This document shows positions 17,121 to 26,276 of a stretch of DNA of 64,000 bases, piece after piece. Origin of the DNA: Cellvibrio sp. KY-GH-1 (GTDB taxonomy: Bacteria > Pseudomonadota > Gammaproteobacteria > Pseudomonadales > Cellvibrionaceae); assembly GCF_008806975.1 (NCBI RefSeq), contig NZ_CP031728.1, positions 2,873,501-2,937,500 of the forward strand, written 5' to 3'. How positions within the stretch are numbered: the first letter of the stretch is position 1; the number at the start of each line of letters is the position of its first letter. The notes below the pieces were generated by a model. That model was not told the DNA's origin and made no database searches. It saw only the letters and a program-made list of their open reading frames with translations. Made by a program: the position numbers and the translations under genes.

Positions 17121-18988
17121 TTCAGAAGATGCTGGAATACTACAACAATGAATTAGCCTATTTGCGCGAGGCGGGGGCCAAGTTTGCCGAACACTACCCC
17201 AAAATTGCCTCGCGCCTCACACTAAATGAAACGGAAGTTGCTGATCCTTATGTTGAACGCTTGCTTGAAGGCTTCAGCTTTTTAACCGCGCGCATTAAAT
17301 TAAAGATGGATGCTGAATTTCCGCGATTTATTCAACGGTTAATTGAAGTTACCTATCCGAATTATCTGGCTCCAACGCCATCCATGTGTATTGTCCGTTT
17401 TGCACCGGGGGAGCTGGTGCGCAATCAACGCAGTTCCTATCTGGTGCCCAGAGGTGCGCGCTTGCGCTCCCATTCTGTACCTGGTGCGAGCCATTGTGAA
17501 TTTCGCACTGCCCATGAGGTGGAGCTGCTGCCGTTAAAAATTCACCACGCCAAAATCCAGCCAATTAGCAGCGAGCTCAAGTTTTTTCATGCACGCGACA
17601 AAAAGCCGGCACTATCCTGCTTGCATCTGCGTTTCGGCTTAAGTATTCCATTGGAGTTTCAGGATTCGGCCGTCGATCGCATTCCGGTACACCTTTGTGG
17701 TGATTTGCAGTTGGCATCGCGCTTGTATGAAACTATTTTTGGTCACAATGTAGGAATTGCGCTGCGTTCATTGAATGATGAAGCAGATACCGCCTGGCAA
17801 TTTGAACCGGTCGGAATTACTCCCGTTGGTTTTGATGAGACTGAAGCGCTATTACCCTATGAAAAACAAAGTTTTCAGGGGTACCGCTTACTGCACGAAT
17901 ATTTTGCACTGCCCGGCCGATTTCATTTTTTTGCGCTCACCCATATCAAGCGTTTTCTCTCCAGCAAGCCTAAATGCCGCGAATTCGAAGTGGCTATTTT
18001 GCTAGATCACGTCAGTGTCGAATTGGAAAAACAGGTAGACGTTAATCAGTTTTCGCTATTTTGTACTCCCGCGATTAATTTAATTTCTATGCGCGCCGAT
18101 CGCGTTCCCCTTGCCGAAAACCGTCACGAATTTCATGTCGTTCCCGACAAAGAACGCCCATTGGATTACGAAGTTTATAGCTTAAGCGCAGCAGAAGGTT
18201 TTGATCGCGATCATCGCGTACAACGGCAGTTTCGCCCTTTTTATGCCACCCATGCCGATGATCGCAATAATCATGGAGCCTATTTTTCCGCGCGCCGTGA
18301 ACCTCGCGTCGCATCGGAAAATATTCTGCAGAATGGCGCCCGCTCAACCTATCAAGGATCAGAGGTTTTTATTTCGCTGGTTGATCAACAGGATGCGCCC
18401 TACAATTGCCAATTACGTCAGCTAGGCATCGAACTGCTTGCCACTAACCGTGACTTACCGCTATTAATTCCCACAGGCACAGAACAAGATTTGCGCCCAG
18501 TATCATCTCTGCCAGTTGAAGGTGTGCGCATTATCAGCGCCCCAACTCGCCCGGTAGCGGCAATCGCGGAAGGAGAAATGCATTGGCGCTTTATCAGCCA
18601 TTTAAATTTATCCTACCAAAGTCTTGCCCAGCCGGACGCAGAACAAAGCGCGAAAACATTACGCGAGTTGTTAGGGCTATACACCGCATTGGGCGATGCA
18701 AATGTCGGTCGCTATAGCCAGTCCTTAATTAAATGCAATCTCAACCCCGTCACACGCCGCATGCCCGGCAAAGGCCCATTGGTTTTTGGACGAGGTACCG
18801 CTATTAAAATTGAAGTGGATGAAATTCCATTTGCGGGTGCTAGCCCCTATGTGTTTGGTGCGGTGCTAGAGCGCTACCTCGCACGCCACGCCAGCATTAA
18901 CTCATTTACGGAAATGCAATTAATCAGCTCCCAGCGAGGGCTTATTGCCCAGTGGCCCGCACGTTTCGGTGAACGAGGCAACCTATGA
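17117..18988 (+). CDS. tssF: T6SS baseplate protein TssF (ImpG)
   Basis: TssF forms the baseplate wedge with TssG and TssE. The 623-residue product opens with the family hallmark MLEYYNNELAYLREAGAKFA, then HYPKIASRLTL. Other typical segments are DPYVERLLEGFSFLTARIK, FPRFIQRLIEVTYPNYLAP and the late GRGTAIKIEVDEIPFAG. Both ends overlap neighbours as ATGA (tssE before, tssG after), so the three wedge genes are tightly coupled. No frameshift or loss is visible. Confidence 0.97.
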   Translation: MIQKMLEYYNNELAYLREAGAKFAEHYPKIASRLTLNETEVADPYVERLLEGFSFLTARIKLKMDAEFPRFIQRLIEVTYPNYLAPTPSMCIVRFAPGELVRNQRSSYLVPRGARLRSHSVPGASHCEFRTAHEVELLPLKIHHAKIQPISSELKFFHARDKKPALSCLHLRFGLSIPLEFQDSAVDRIPVHLCGDLQLASRLYETIFGHNVGIALRSLNDEADTAWQFEPVGITPVGFDETEALLPYEKQSFQGYRLLHEYFALPGRFHFFALTHIKRFLSSKPKCREFEVAILLDHVSVELEKQVDVNQFSLFCTPAINLISMRADRVPLAENRHEFHVVPDKERPLDYEVYSLSAAEGFDRDHRVQRQFRPFYATHADDRNNHGAYFSARREPRVASENILQNGARSTYQGSEVFISLVDQQDAPYNCQLRQLGIELLATNRDLPLLIPTGTEQDLRPVSSLPVEGVRIISAPTRPVAAIAEGEMHWRFISHLNLSYQSLAQPDAEQSAKTLRELLGLYTALGDANVGRYSQSLIKCNLNPVTRRMPGKGPLVFGRGTAIKIEVDEIPFAGASPYVFGAVLERYLARHASINSFTEMQLISSQRGLIAQWPARFGERGNL

Positions 18989-20016
18989 ACAAGCAGGTAA
19001 GCGCACCTACACGCATGGATGAACTCCTTTTTACATTGGCAGAAAAGCCTTATTCCAAGGATTTATTTGCCTTAATGCGCCGCTTGGAAGCTAACAGTGA
19101 CGCGATTCAATGGGGGCATGCCACAAAATACCGCGACGAAATTTTGCAATTCGGCCAAGAGCCTTCGCCTGTTTTTGCCAGCGCCAGCATTGCCAAACTT
19201 TATCAGTACAGCAATGGCAGAAAACCCAAGCTCGCAATTCATAGTTTCGGCATGTTCGGACCCAACGGGGCCATGCCTCTGGTATTTACCGAATATGTCA
19301 AAGAGCGCATGACCCACCATGGCGATTATGCACTGAGCGACTTTATCGATATTTTTCACAACCGTTTGATCATGCTGTTTTATCGCGCCTGGGCTGACAG
19401 CAATTCCTGCGCGAGTCTGGACAAACGCGATGAAAATTTCACGCGTTATATTACCAGCCTTTGCGCTGCTGGTTACTCGCCAGTACAACAAACCGATTCC
19501 ATTCCCGCGCACGCTCGCTGGCACAACGCAGGGCATTTGTTGCGACAAACGCGCAATGCCGAAGGCTTACAAAATATTTTGTCCGGCTTTTTCAAAGTAG
19601 CGACCCGGATTGAAGAATTTGTAGCCCAGTGGTTGCCGCTACCTGAGGAGGAACAAACTTGCCTGGGACGAGTGAAAGGTGCGCAATTGGGTTTCGATGC
19701 GGTATTGGGGCGCAAGGTGATGAGCAAACAGCAACACTTTCGCATTCACTTGGGACCACTGACTCAGGAGGAATACAACCTGTTTCTGCCCAACACTAAC
19801 AGGTATCGCCAGTTGCGCGATTGGGTGCGCACCTATGTGGGCGTGGAATTTACCTGGGACCTGTGTTTGATCTTAAAAAAATCTGTGCGCAATCGCGGCA
19901 TAAAACTCGGCCAGCAAAAGTATCTGGGCTGGAATTCCTGGCTGGGCGATTCGCATCGCACGGCTACGCAAGACTTAGGTTCCAGCGTTATTTTTCACCC
20001 AGAAAAATACAGTTAA
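18985..20016 (+). CDS. tssG: T6SS baseplate protein TssG (ImpH)
   Basis: TssG completes the wedge with TssF and TssE. The 343-residue protein has the expected features: FALMRRLEANSD near the start, KPKLAIHSFGMFGPNGAMPL (the FG(L/M)xGPxGxLP motif), FIDIFHNRLIMLFYRAWADS, and a C-terminal LGWNSWLG. The ATG overlaps the tssF stop. A 39-bp gap separates it from the next gene, an exported unknown. Length and motif set are normal. Confidence 0.97.
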   Translation: MNKQVSAPTRMDELLFTLAEKPYSKDLFALMRRLEANSDAIQWGHATKYRDEILQFGQEPSPVFASASIAKLYQYSNGRKPKLAIHSFGMFGPNGAMPLVFTEYVKERMTHHGDYALSDFIDIFHNRLIMLFYRAWADSNSCASLDKRDENFTRYITSLCAAGYSPVQQTDSIPAHARWHNAGHLLRQTRNAEGLQNILSGFFKVATRIEEFVAQWLPLPEEEQTCLGRVKGAQLGFDAVLGRKVMSKQQHFRIHLGPLTQEEYNLFLPNTNRYRQLRDWVRTYVGVEFTWDLCLILKKSVRNRGIKLGQQKYLGWNSWLGDSHRTATQDLGSSVIFHPEKYS

Positions 20017-20055
20017 TGTTAACCACATTTTTACTACTCATTGAAGACCAACATT

Positions 20056-20970
20056 ATGATCAAAATTAAATCACCACTGAAATTATTTACCCGGGCAATC
20101 TCATTGGCTGGCCTGTTAATAACCAGTACCGGCCTTTACGCACAAACTAATGCTCCGGACCCTTTTTTACTGCAAGCCTTTGAGGGAGTGTGGAAAATGG
20201 AACGCAGCGCCACCACGCTGATTACTGAGCGGGTAGACACCCAAGTTGACGACGGGATTCTGCGTCACGAGCCTCAGGCGAAGGATGCACCTGTGTATTT
20301 GCGCGAGTCTTATGAAATCGGTGAGATCGAATATCGTCGCAAAAAATATTCTGCGACCCAATCCCAGTGGGGCAGCTTTCCGCAATTAAACCCGGACACC
20401 ATGCGCTTGATTGAAATCAGCATCCCGCAGACAAAATATTTGGTGCTCTCTGGCCAGGGAGAAAATTTATTCTCCGCGACTGATTGGCAACGCTACCGCT
20501 TCCTGCATGTATTCGATATGGGGCGCAGCCGCTACATCACCAATTACTATCCCGTATTTGCTGAAGCTTTTTTGGGCGAGCGAGTGTTGGGGCGTTTGCC
20601 TAACTCACAGGTATTGAATTACGCGCGCGTAGTTCCCGCCCGCTGGGATGCCAATAACACTATCAGCGGCTATGAAGTGCTGCTTTACAATTTGGATCGC
20701 AAAGGTATTACCCGCACACTGGAAAATGAAGTGCCGGTTGCTTACCAGCTTAATAAAAATCCCGAAGGCCCACTCTGGACACTCACCCCGGTAACGGCTA
20801 CACCCGTTGCCGATGAGCTGGATCGCAAAGGCCACTTCTTTACCGGTGCGCGCCTCTCTTCCGACGAATTCAAAGCACGTCAACTTGCCGCGCAAGAGGC
20901 GCAGCAAAACAGTAAAAAAAATAAGCGAAAGTCTGGCACTAAAACTGCCAAGCCTGTCTCTCAACGTTAA
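20056..20970 (+). CDS. Exported protein of unknown function in T6SS core operon
   Basis: I do not recognise a family with confidence. The 304-residue protein has a signal peptide (basic start, then ISLAGLLITSTGLYA, likely cut after AQ). A conserved-looking body includes FEGVWKMERSATTLITERVD and repeated aromatic strands such as YRRKKYSATQSQWGSF and FDMGRSRYITNYYPVF, suggesting a beta-rich periplasmic fold. The last 30 residues are Lys/Gln-rich and probably disordered. I start at the ATG at 20056 and not at the TTG 15 bp upstream, because it gives a proper signal peptide. It sits between tssG and clpV, 22 bp from clpV, so it is co-expressed with the core genes. Its role is unknown. Confidence 0.7.
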   Translation: MIKIKSPLKLFTRAISLAGLLITSTGLYAQTNAPDPFLLQAFEGVWKMERSATTLITERVDTQVDDGILRHEPQAKDAPVYLRESYEIGEIEYRRKKYSATQSQWGSFPQLNPDTMRLIEISIPQTKYLVLSGQGENLFSATDWQRYRFLHVFDMGRSRYITNYYPVFAEAFLGERVLGRLPNSQVLNYARVVPARWDANNTISGYEVLLYNLDRKGITRTLENEVPVAYQLNKNPEGPLWTLTPVTATPVADELDRKGHFFTGARLSSDEFKARQLAAQEAQQNSKKNKRKSGTKTAKPVSQR

Positions 20971-20992
20971 GTGAATTTAAAAAGGATTTGTT

Positions 20993-23743
20993 ATGCGCGA
21001 GATCAGCCGCACCGCATTATTTGGCAAGTTAAATCCGGTTGCTTACAAAGCCATTGAAAGTGCAACAGTATTCTGCAAACTGCGTGGTAACCCCTATGTG
21101 GAATTAACGCACTGGCTACACCAGATACTCCAACTTGACGACAGCGATCTGCATCGCATAGTCCGTCATTACCAGTTGGATAGCAGCCATATCGCCAAAG
21201 AAATAACCCAGGCCTTGGAGCGGTTGCCGCGCGGCGCCAATAGTATTAATGATTTATCGCCCAGTATTGAAGCCGCTGTTGAACGCGCCTGGGTCTATGC
21301 CACACTGATGCTTAACGAGGCGCAGGTACGCACCGGCAGCTTGCTACTGGGATTGTTAAAAACGCCCGAACTGCGCACCAGGCTTGTACAAATTTCACCT
21401 ACGCTCGCGCAACTGAATGCGGAAAAGTTGGGTGAAGAATTTGCGCAAATCGGAGCAGAATCCCCTGAGAGAAATCTTACTGCCAGCGACAATTCACTGG
21501 CAACTAGCAACCCCGGCGAATTCAGCGGCGCTATGGCGCCCGGTGCCTTGGGCAAGCAAGAAGCACTGAATCGTTTTGCGGTGGACTTAACCGCGCGTGC
21601 GCGCAGTGGCGAGATAGATCCGGTAACAGGGCGCGATGAAGAAATTCGCCAGATCATCGATATTCTCATGCGTCGCCGCCAAAATAATCCGCTACTAACC
21701 GGTGAAGCCGGTGTTGGAAAAACAGCAGTTGTCGAAGGTTTTGCATTGCGCCTTGCGCAGGGCGATGTTCCACCGCAATTAAAAGATGTGCGCTTATTGT
21801 TGCTTGATATTGGTTTGCTGCAAGCGGGCGCCAGCATGAAGGGCGAATTTGAACAGCGCTTGCGTCAAGTGATTGATGAAGTGCAAACCAGCCCCACGCC
21901 CATTATTTTATTTATCGATGAAATTCACACCCTGGTAGGCGCAGGCGGCGCTGCAGGTACCGGCGATGCCGCCAATTTATTAAAACCCGCACTCGCGCGC
22001 GGTACCCTGCGCACCATAGGCGCAACCACCTGGAGTGAATACAAAAAATATATTGAGAAAGACCCGGCCCTCACGCGCCGCTTCCAGGCCATTCAAGTGG
22101 ATGAGCCGGACGAACATAAAGCCATCGCCATGCTGCGCGGCATTACGGCGAATCTAGAGTCACACCACAAGATTTTACTACTTGATGAAGCCATCAGCGC
22201 AGCCGTGAAATTATCGCAGCGCTATATTCCCGCGCGCCAATTGCCGGATAAAGCAATAAGCCTGCTCGATACCGCCTGTGCGCGCGTTGCCGTAAGCCAA
22301 CATGCAACACCTGCCGTTTTGGAAGATTGCCAAAAACGTATTCAGGCCCTGCAAGTACAGGCCGATATTCTTGCACGTGAAGCTGTGTACGGTTTAGTAG
22401 ATAAGGATGAACAACAGCAATGCCTGTCGGGCTTGATTGAAGCCCAGACCGAGGAACAACAGCTATTAACGCGCTGGGCGGCAGAAAAAAATTGCATCGC
22501 GAAGCTATTAAATCTGCGCCAACAATTATTTAACGCACACCACACACAAACAGAAAGCACTAATCAAGCTTTGCTTGCCGATTTACAAGTGCAGCATCAA
22601 CTTGCGCTGCAAGAGTTGAGTGAACTACAAGGCGAAAATCCCTTGGTGTTACTCGCCGTAGACGAAGCGGCGGTGGCCACTGTAGTAGCTGATTGGACTG
22701 GCATTCCCCTCGGGCGCATGCTGCGCAATGAAATCAATAATGTATTGCATTTGGTGGACGCACTCGATCAACGCGTTATTGGTCAACGCCACGCGCTAGA
22801 ATTAATTAGCCGCCGCATTCAAACCGCGCGCGCGCATCTGGATAACCCCAACAAACCTATCGGCGTATTTATGTTGGTTGGTCCGTCCGGTGTCGGCAAA
22901 ACCGAAACTGCGCTGGCGCTTGCTGAAACGCTCTACGGCGGCGAGCAAAATCTAATTACCATCAATATGAGTGAATTCCAGGAAGCACACAGTATTTCCA
23001 CGCTCAAGGGCGCGCCGCCAGGTTATGTCGGCTACGGTGAAGGTGGCGTGCTCACTGAAGCAGTTCGTCGCAAACCCTATTCGGTTGTTTTGTTGGACGA
23101 AATTGAAAAAGCTCATCCCGATGTGCACGAATTATTTTTCCAGGTATTTGATAAAGGCTGGATGGAAGACGGTGAAGGCCGCGCGATCGACTTTCGCAAC
23201 ACCGTAATTCTGCTCACCTCCAATGTGGGCACTGAATTGATTGCCAATTTAACGCGCGATCCGGATTTGATGCCCGCACCAGATGCACTGACCACCGCCC
23301 TGCGCGAGCCACTATTAAAAGTATTTCCACCCGCATTTTTAGGTCGGCAAGTCGTAATTCCCTACTACCCGCTCAACCATGAAACCCTGGCCAATATCGT
23401 TCGCTTGCAACTTGCGCGCATTCAACAGCGCACACTTGAACAACATCAATTGCAATTCACCTATGACCCAGCCGCCGTGGATTTAATTATCCAGCGCTGC
23501 ACCGAACTGGAATCTGGCGGGCGCATGATTGACGCCATTCTGACTCACCACCTGCTACCGGTGATCAGCCGCGATTTGCTGCAACGGTTAAGCGATGGAA
23601 AGCAGTTGACTGCCGTGCATTTGCATACCAGCACTGCATCTGGCGCGGCGGATTTTGCTTTTGATTTTTCTCCCGCTGCCAACAGCCATTCACTGACTTC
23701 ATCAACATCCGGTGCTGCAGTGAAGCAGCCACAACCGGCGTAA
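20993..23743 (+). CDS. clpV: T6SS sheath-recycling AAA+ ATPase ClpV (TssH)
   Basis: ClpV is the hexameric unfoldase that disassembles contracted TssBC sheaths. The 916 residues hold an N-terminal Clp_N domain (about 10-150). AAA domain 1 has Walker A GEAGVGKT near 236 and Walker B ILFIDEIHTL near 305. A middle coiled region follows, and AAA domain 2 has Walker A GPSGVGKT near 631 and Walker B VVLLDEIEKAHPD near 700. Domain 2 contains the GYVGYGEGG pore loop. A short Ala/Ser-rich tail ends the protein. The ATG follows AAGGA. It ends the conserved core of the operon. Confidence 0.97.
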   Translation: MREISRTALFGKLNPVAYKAIESATVFCKLRGNPYVELTHWLHQILQLDDSDLHRIVRHYQLDSSHIAKEITQALERLPRGANSINDLSPSIEAAVERAWVYATLMLNEAQVRTGSLLLGLLKTPELRTRLVQISPTLAQLNAEKLGEEFAQIGAESPERNLTASDNSLATSNPGEFSGAMAPGALGKQEALNRFAVDLTARARSGEIDPVTGRDEEIRQIIDILMRRRQNNPLLTGEAGVGKTAVVEGFALRLAQGDVPPQLKDVRLLLLDIGLLQAGASMKGEFEQRLRQVIDEVQTSPTPIILFIDEIHTLVGAGGAAGTGDAANLLKPALARGTLRTIGATTWSEYKKYIEKDPALTRRFQAIQVDEPDEHKAIAMLRGITANLESHHKILLLDEAISAAVKLSQRYIPARQLPDKAISLLDTACARVAVSQHATPAVLEDCQKRIQALQVQADILAREAVYGLVDKDEQQQCLSGLIEAQTEEQQLLTRWAAEKNCIAKLLNLRQQLFNAHHTQTESTNQALLADLQVQHQLALQELSELQGENPLVLLAVDEAAVATVVADWTGIPLGRMLRNEINNVLHLVDALDQRVIGQRHALELISRRIQTARAHLDNPNKPIGVFMLVGPSGVGKTETALALAETLYGGEQNLITINMSEFQEAHSISTLKGAPPGYVGYGEGGVLTEAVRRKPYSVVLLDEIEKAHPDVHELFFQVFDKGWMEDGEGRAIDFRNTVILLTSNVGTELIANLTRDPDLMPAPDALTTALREPLLKVFPPAFLGRQVVIPYYPLNHETLANIVRLQLARIQQRTLEQHQLQFTYDPAAVDLIIQRCTELESGGRMIDAILTHHLLPVISRDLLQRLSDGKQLTAVHLHTSTASGAADFAFDFSPAANSHSLTSSTSGAAVKQPQPA

Positions 23744-23756
23744 AGGAAACGCGACC

Positions 23757-23813
23757 ATGCAACGCACTTACAATTTATTCAGCACAAAGAACTGCGCCTA
23801 TGATGTGTTCATT
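23757..23813 (+). pseudogene. Relic of a vgrG 5' end
   Basis: Fourteen bases after clpV stands AAGGAAACGCGACC, then an ORF of 18 codons beginning MQRTYNLFST. The intact vgrG at 26875 begins MQRNFNLLSP behind a near-identical leader. Homology stops after about ten codons and the frame closes at TGA 23811-23813. The following effector ORF starts inside it in another frame. I read this as the start of a lost vgrG copy, left by recombination or deletion. The sequence match is seen directly; the history is inferred. Confidence 0.6.
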
Positions 23814-25119
23814 TGAAATCAAATCAAGTCTCGAGCTAGTGTGGGCGGATATACCCTACATAGGAAACCCGATCTTTGTCGTTGGCATGGTTATGGACTA
23901 CTTACAAATGCGCAACTCGGTGTGGGGGCGTATAACCAATATCGATAGCTTCCACAAAGAAGCAGTCCCCCATTACAGTGCGCTGAATAATCACTATGTT
24001 GTCAGGGACGAGGTGGATCAGCTATTTAGATCCGGGCGCTATTACGGTGTTTCTCGCACACAACGCCCCACGTCGGCGCTTTATGACTGGCGCGAACTGG
24101 CAGGGCACCCCGAAGGCGGCAAATGGTATGCGAGTTCCGCTTTCTACATCGACATGAGCAAGCGATTACTCCAACGCCTGGATGCCAAACGCCATCAGCA
24201 AGCAAGCTGGGCAACCGAAGAAGCGGCAATGGCGGAAGAGTTAGCCGCTGCGGTGCGTTCAATTCGATCAAAGCCTGAAACCTCCGCATCAGCAATACCC
24301 AAACAAGTATCCCGTTCGCAACCACAAAGTTTGGAGGAATGCGCACAACGGTTAGTTGATGCCGCCCCTGCGGTACAAGCCGCTAAGAACGCTGGTAAAC
24401 CACTACCACATTCTGCCTATACACAAGCCGACAAACAAGCCGTGGTTGATAGCGGCGTTACTGAGCGATTTATGGTGCGAATATTTGAAACTCGTCCTGA
24501 AGGTGATACTGGTTATATCGCACAAAAACGCGAGCACGGTGCAACTATCGCGTGGATGGCGCCGCTCTCTATGGTCGAGCATGGCGACACCGATGCGGAA
24601 GCTCTCCTTAACGCATTTGGCACAAGACACAAACCAGGAGCAAACTACACCATTCTTATCATCGACACTCACAAGATGAATGAAGTAGCCGATGTCAAAA
24701 CCATTATTCCCACCAATGCCAACTTGCAAAAACTCATGGCCGATAACCCGCAAATCACCAAAGTTAGCCCGGAGGTGAGCAAACAGGTATTAAGCCAAGA
24801 TTTTGCGCCAAAATACTACAAGTTTGCGAAAGGGATGAGTGCGGCGAAGATAAAACAAAACAAACAAGACGACATGGAGAACTTTGCTCTAGGCCAAGGA
24901 TTTTCCAAAATTGAAGCAGACGCTTTAATTGCACGGCATCAATTAGCCACTGACGTTTCCGCGTGGGAAGAATTTACTGGCAATGGCATGACTTTGGACA
25001 CCAATGTAAAAGATGGAACCGCTTACGGCCCAGTTGAATTAGTAATGCTCGACAAGTCTCCAAAAACACTTGGCGAATTAAAAAAACAAAACGCCATTTT
25101 ATCGTTAACAGCTAATTAA
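23800..25119 (+). CDS. Putative T6SS effector, unknown toxin family (copy 1)
   Basis: I do not recognise a named domain. The 439-residue protein has a possible amphipathic or membrane stretch near the start (GNPIFVVGMVMDYL). An aromatic-rich segment (GKWYASSAFYIDMSKRLLQRL, about residues 107-128) and a helical linker follow. The C-terminal half has VTERFMVRIFETRPEGD, HKPGANYTILIIDTH and a last MLDKSPKTLGELKKQN. Residues about 240-435 match the 195-residue protein at 25680. The ATG used lies within the vgrG relic and lacks a strong ribosome site, so the true start or a lost upstream part is uncertain. It is paired with the gene at 25134, 14 bp downstream. The effector role is inferred from position between clpV and vgrG and from the duplicated pair structure. 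Confidence 0.6.
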   Translation: MMCSFEIKSSLELVWADIPYIGNPIFVVGMVMDYLQMRNSVWGRITNIDSFHKEAVPHYSALNNHYVVRDEVDQLFRSGRYYGVSRTQRPTSALYDWRELAGHPEGGKWYASSAFYIDMSKRLLQRLDAKRHQQASWATEEAAMAEELAAAVRSIRSKPETSASAIPKQVSRSQPQSLEECAQRLVDAAPAVQAAKNAGKPLPHSAYTQADKQAVVDSGVTERFMVRIFETRPEGDTGYIAQKREHGATIAWMAPLSMVEHGDTDAEALLNAFGTRHKPGANYTILIIDTHKMNEVADVKTIIPTNANLQKLMADNPQITKVSPEVSKQVLSQDFAPKYYKFAKGMSAAKIKQNKQDDMENFALGQGFSKIEADALIARHQLATDVSAWEEFTGNGMTLDTNVKDGTAYGPVELVMLDKSPKTLGELKKQNAILSLTAN

Positions 25120-25133
25120 TCTGAGATTGCCAA

Positions 25134-25655
25134 ATGTTAAGTTTTAACAGAATACCTCCCGAGAACCTTGATTCACACCCTCAACTAATTTTTTCCTTTG
25201 TCGAATATCCAGAAGAAGATGTGCCTACCAGTTTTTTATATCTACTAAAAGATAAGCAACATCTAATTTGGGCAACAAAAAGTCTCTATCCATCTATAAA
25301 TGGAAACCCTCCCAAATGGCTAGGAGGAAATATTATCGAATTCCCTATTGCTGGCCTGCAATGGTTTATCGACACGCTCGAACAAAAATTCTTTAAAACT
25401 GAAGCCGAAGGAGGTTTGCCCAAAGGCCAATTCGCATTCGATGAAATCGTCGATGGAGAACACCTCTGTGTTTCGCGTATGTTTGGTACACCGGGCTATG
25501 GCTTTAGAAATTATTCCAGGCAAGACCATGTAATTAAATCTTATGAGAGCCCCCAACAAGCCGACCTTTCCGACGAGCTTCTGTTTGAAAAAGGCCTGTT
25601 TGAAAAATTCAAAGAAGTGGCGCAGCAATTAAAGCAACCAACAGCTACCCCTTAA
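25134..25655 (+). CDS. Putative immunity protein (copy 1)
   Basis: This 173-residue cytoplasmic-looking protein has no signal peptide or membrane segment. It has an acidic composition typical of immunity proteins. It is paralogous to the 176-residue protein at 26277. Shared segments include LQWFIDTLEQKFFK against IRWLIDVIEQKFFK, EGGL near the middle, FDEIVDGEHL against YEEIVAGEDL, and a final LFEKFKEVAQQL against LMDFLKELANKY. It follows the putative effector by 14 bp. No known family is recognised. The immunity role is inferred from the alternating large/small duplicated gene order. Confidence 0.55.
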   Translation: MLSFNRIPPENLDSHPQLIFSFVEYPEEDVPTSFLYLLKDKQHLIWATKSLYPSINGNPPKWLGGNIIEFPIAGLQWFIDTLEQKFFKTEAEGGLPKGQFAFDEIVDGEHLCVSRMFGTPGYGFRNYSRQDHVIKSYESPQQADLSDELLFEKGLFEKFKEVAQQLKQPTATP

Positions 25656-25679
25656 CATAATGATGGCTATTTAGGACAA

Positions 25680-26267
25680 ATGAATAACGGCGAAGTGAAA
25701 TACTGGTCAACCACCTTTAATCAACTGGAGAATGCCGATACCGACCCAAAAACAATCTGCGGGCTTATTGGTGTTGATTACAAACCGGGAAATTCCTACA
25801 CACTGGTGATAGTGGATACCCAAGCAAAGGGCGCAGGTCAGAGTGTCACCATTGTGCCTACGCATAAAAACCTGGGGAATTTTGCCAAAAGTGAAATTAA
25901 AGGAATTAATCCCGATGCGGTAGATGAAGTAATGACACAGGAATATAACCGGGAATACGCGGAACATATGGTGGCGTTTAAAAAACGAAGCTTGAATATG
26001 CAAAATGACGAACACGTGAGCAGCTACGCTGATGCGAACTTCTCTAACAAAGAGGATAAAGTGCAGTTCAAAACCCGAATGAAAATCAACGAAAGGCTTG
26101 GTGCCAATGAGCACTACACGGGCGATGGCACTACGAAAAACTTAATTGCTGATTGCCCCAATGAATGCGGCGTTATGGAAACGTTTACTTACGATAAAAG
26201 TCCGCAAACTCTCGGCCAACTTGAAAGTAGTGGTAGTGCCAAGCGCATCTCCACCAAACCGTTATAG
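25680..26267 (+). CDS. Truncated second copy of the unknown effector C-terminal domain
   Basis: The 195 residues align with the C-terminal half of the effector at 23800. VDYKPGNSYTLVIVDTQ matches KPGANYTILIIDTH, YTGDGTTKNL matches FTGNGMTLDT, and YDKSPQTLGQLE matches LDKSPKTLGELK. The N-terminal 240 residues of copy 1 have no counterpart in the 24 bp before this ORF, so it is a stand-alone C-terminal domain. The ATG at 25680 has an AGGAC site close by. It may be expressed as a free toxin domain or kept as a recombination cassette. Which is true cannot be decided from sequence. Confidence 0.55.
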   Translation: MNNGEVKYWSTTFNQLENADTDPKTICGLIGVDYKPGNSYTLVIVDTQAKGAGQSVTIVPTHKNLGNFAKSEIKGINPDAVDEVMTQEYNREYAEHMVAFKKRSLNMQNDEHVSSYADANFSNKEDKVQFKTRMKINERLGANEHYTGDGTTKNLIADCPNECGVMETFTYDKSPQTLGQLESSGSAKRISTKPL

Positions 26268-26276
26268 GGAATAATT

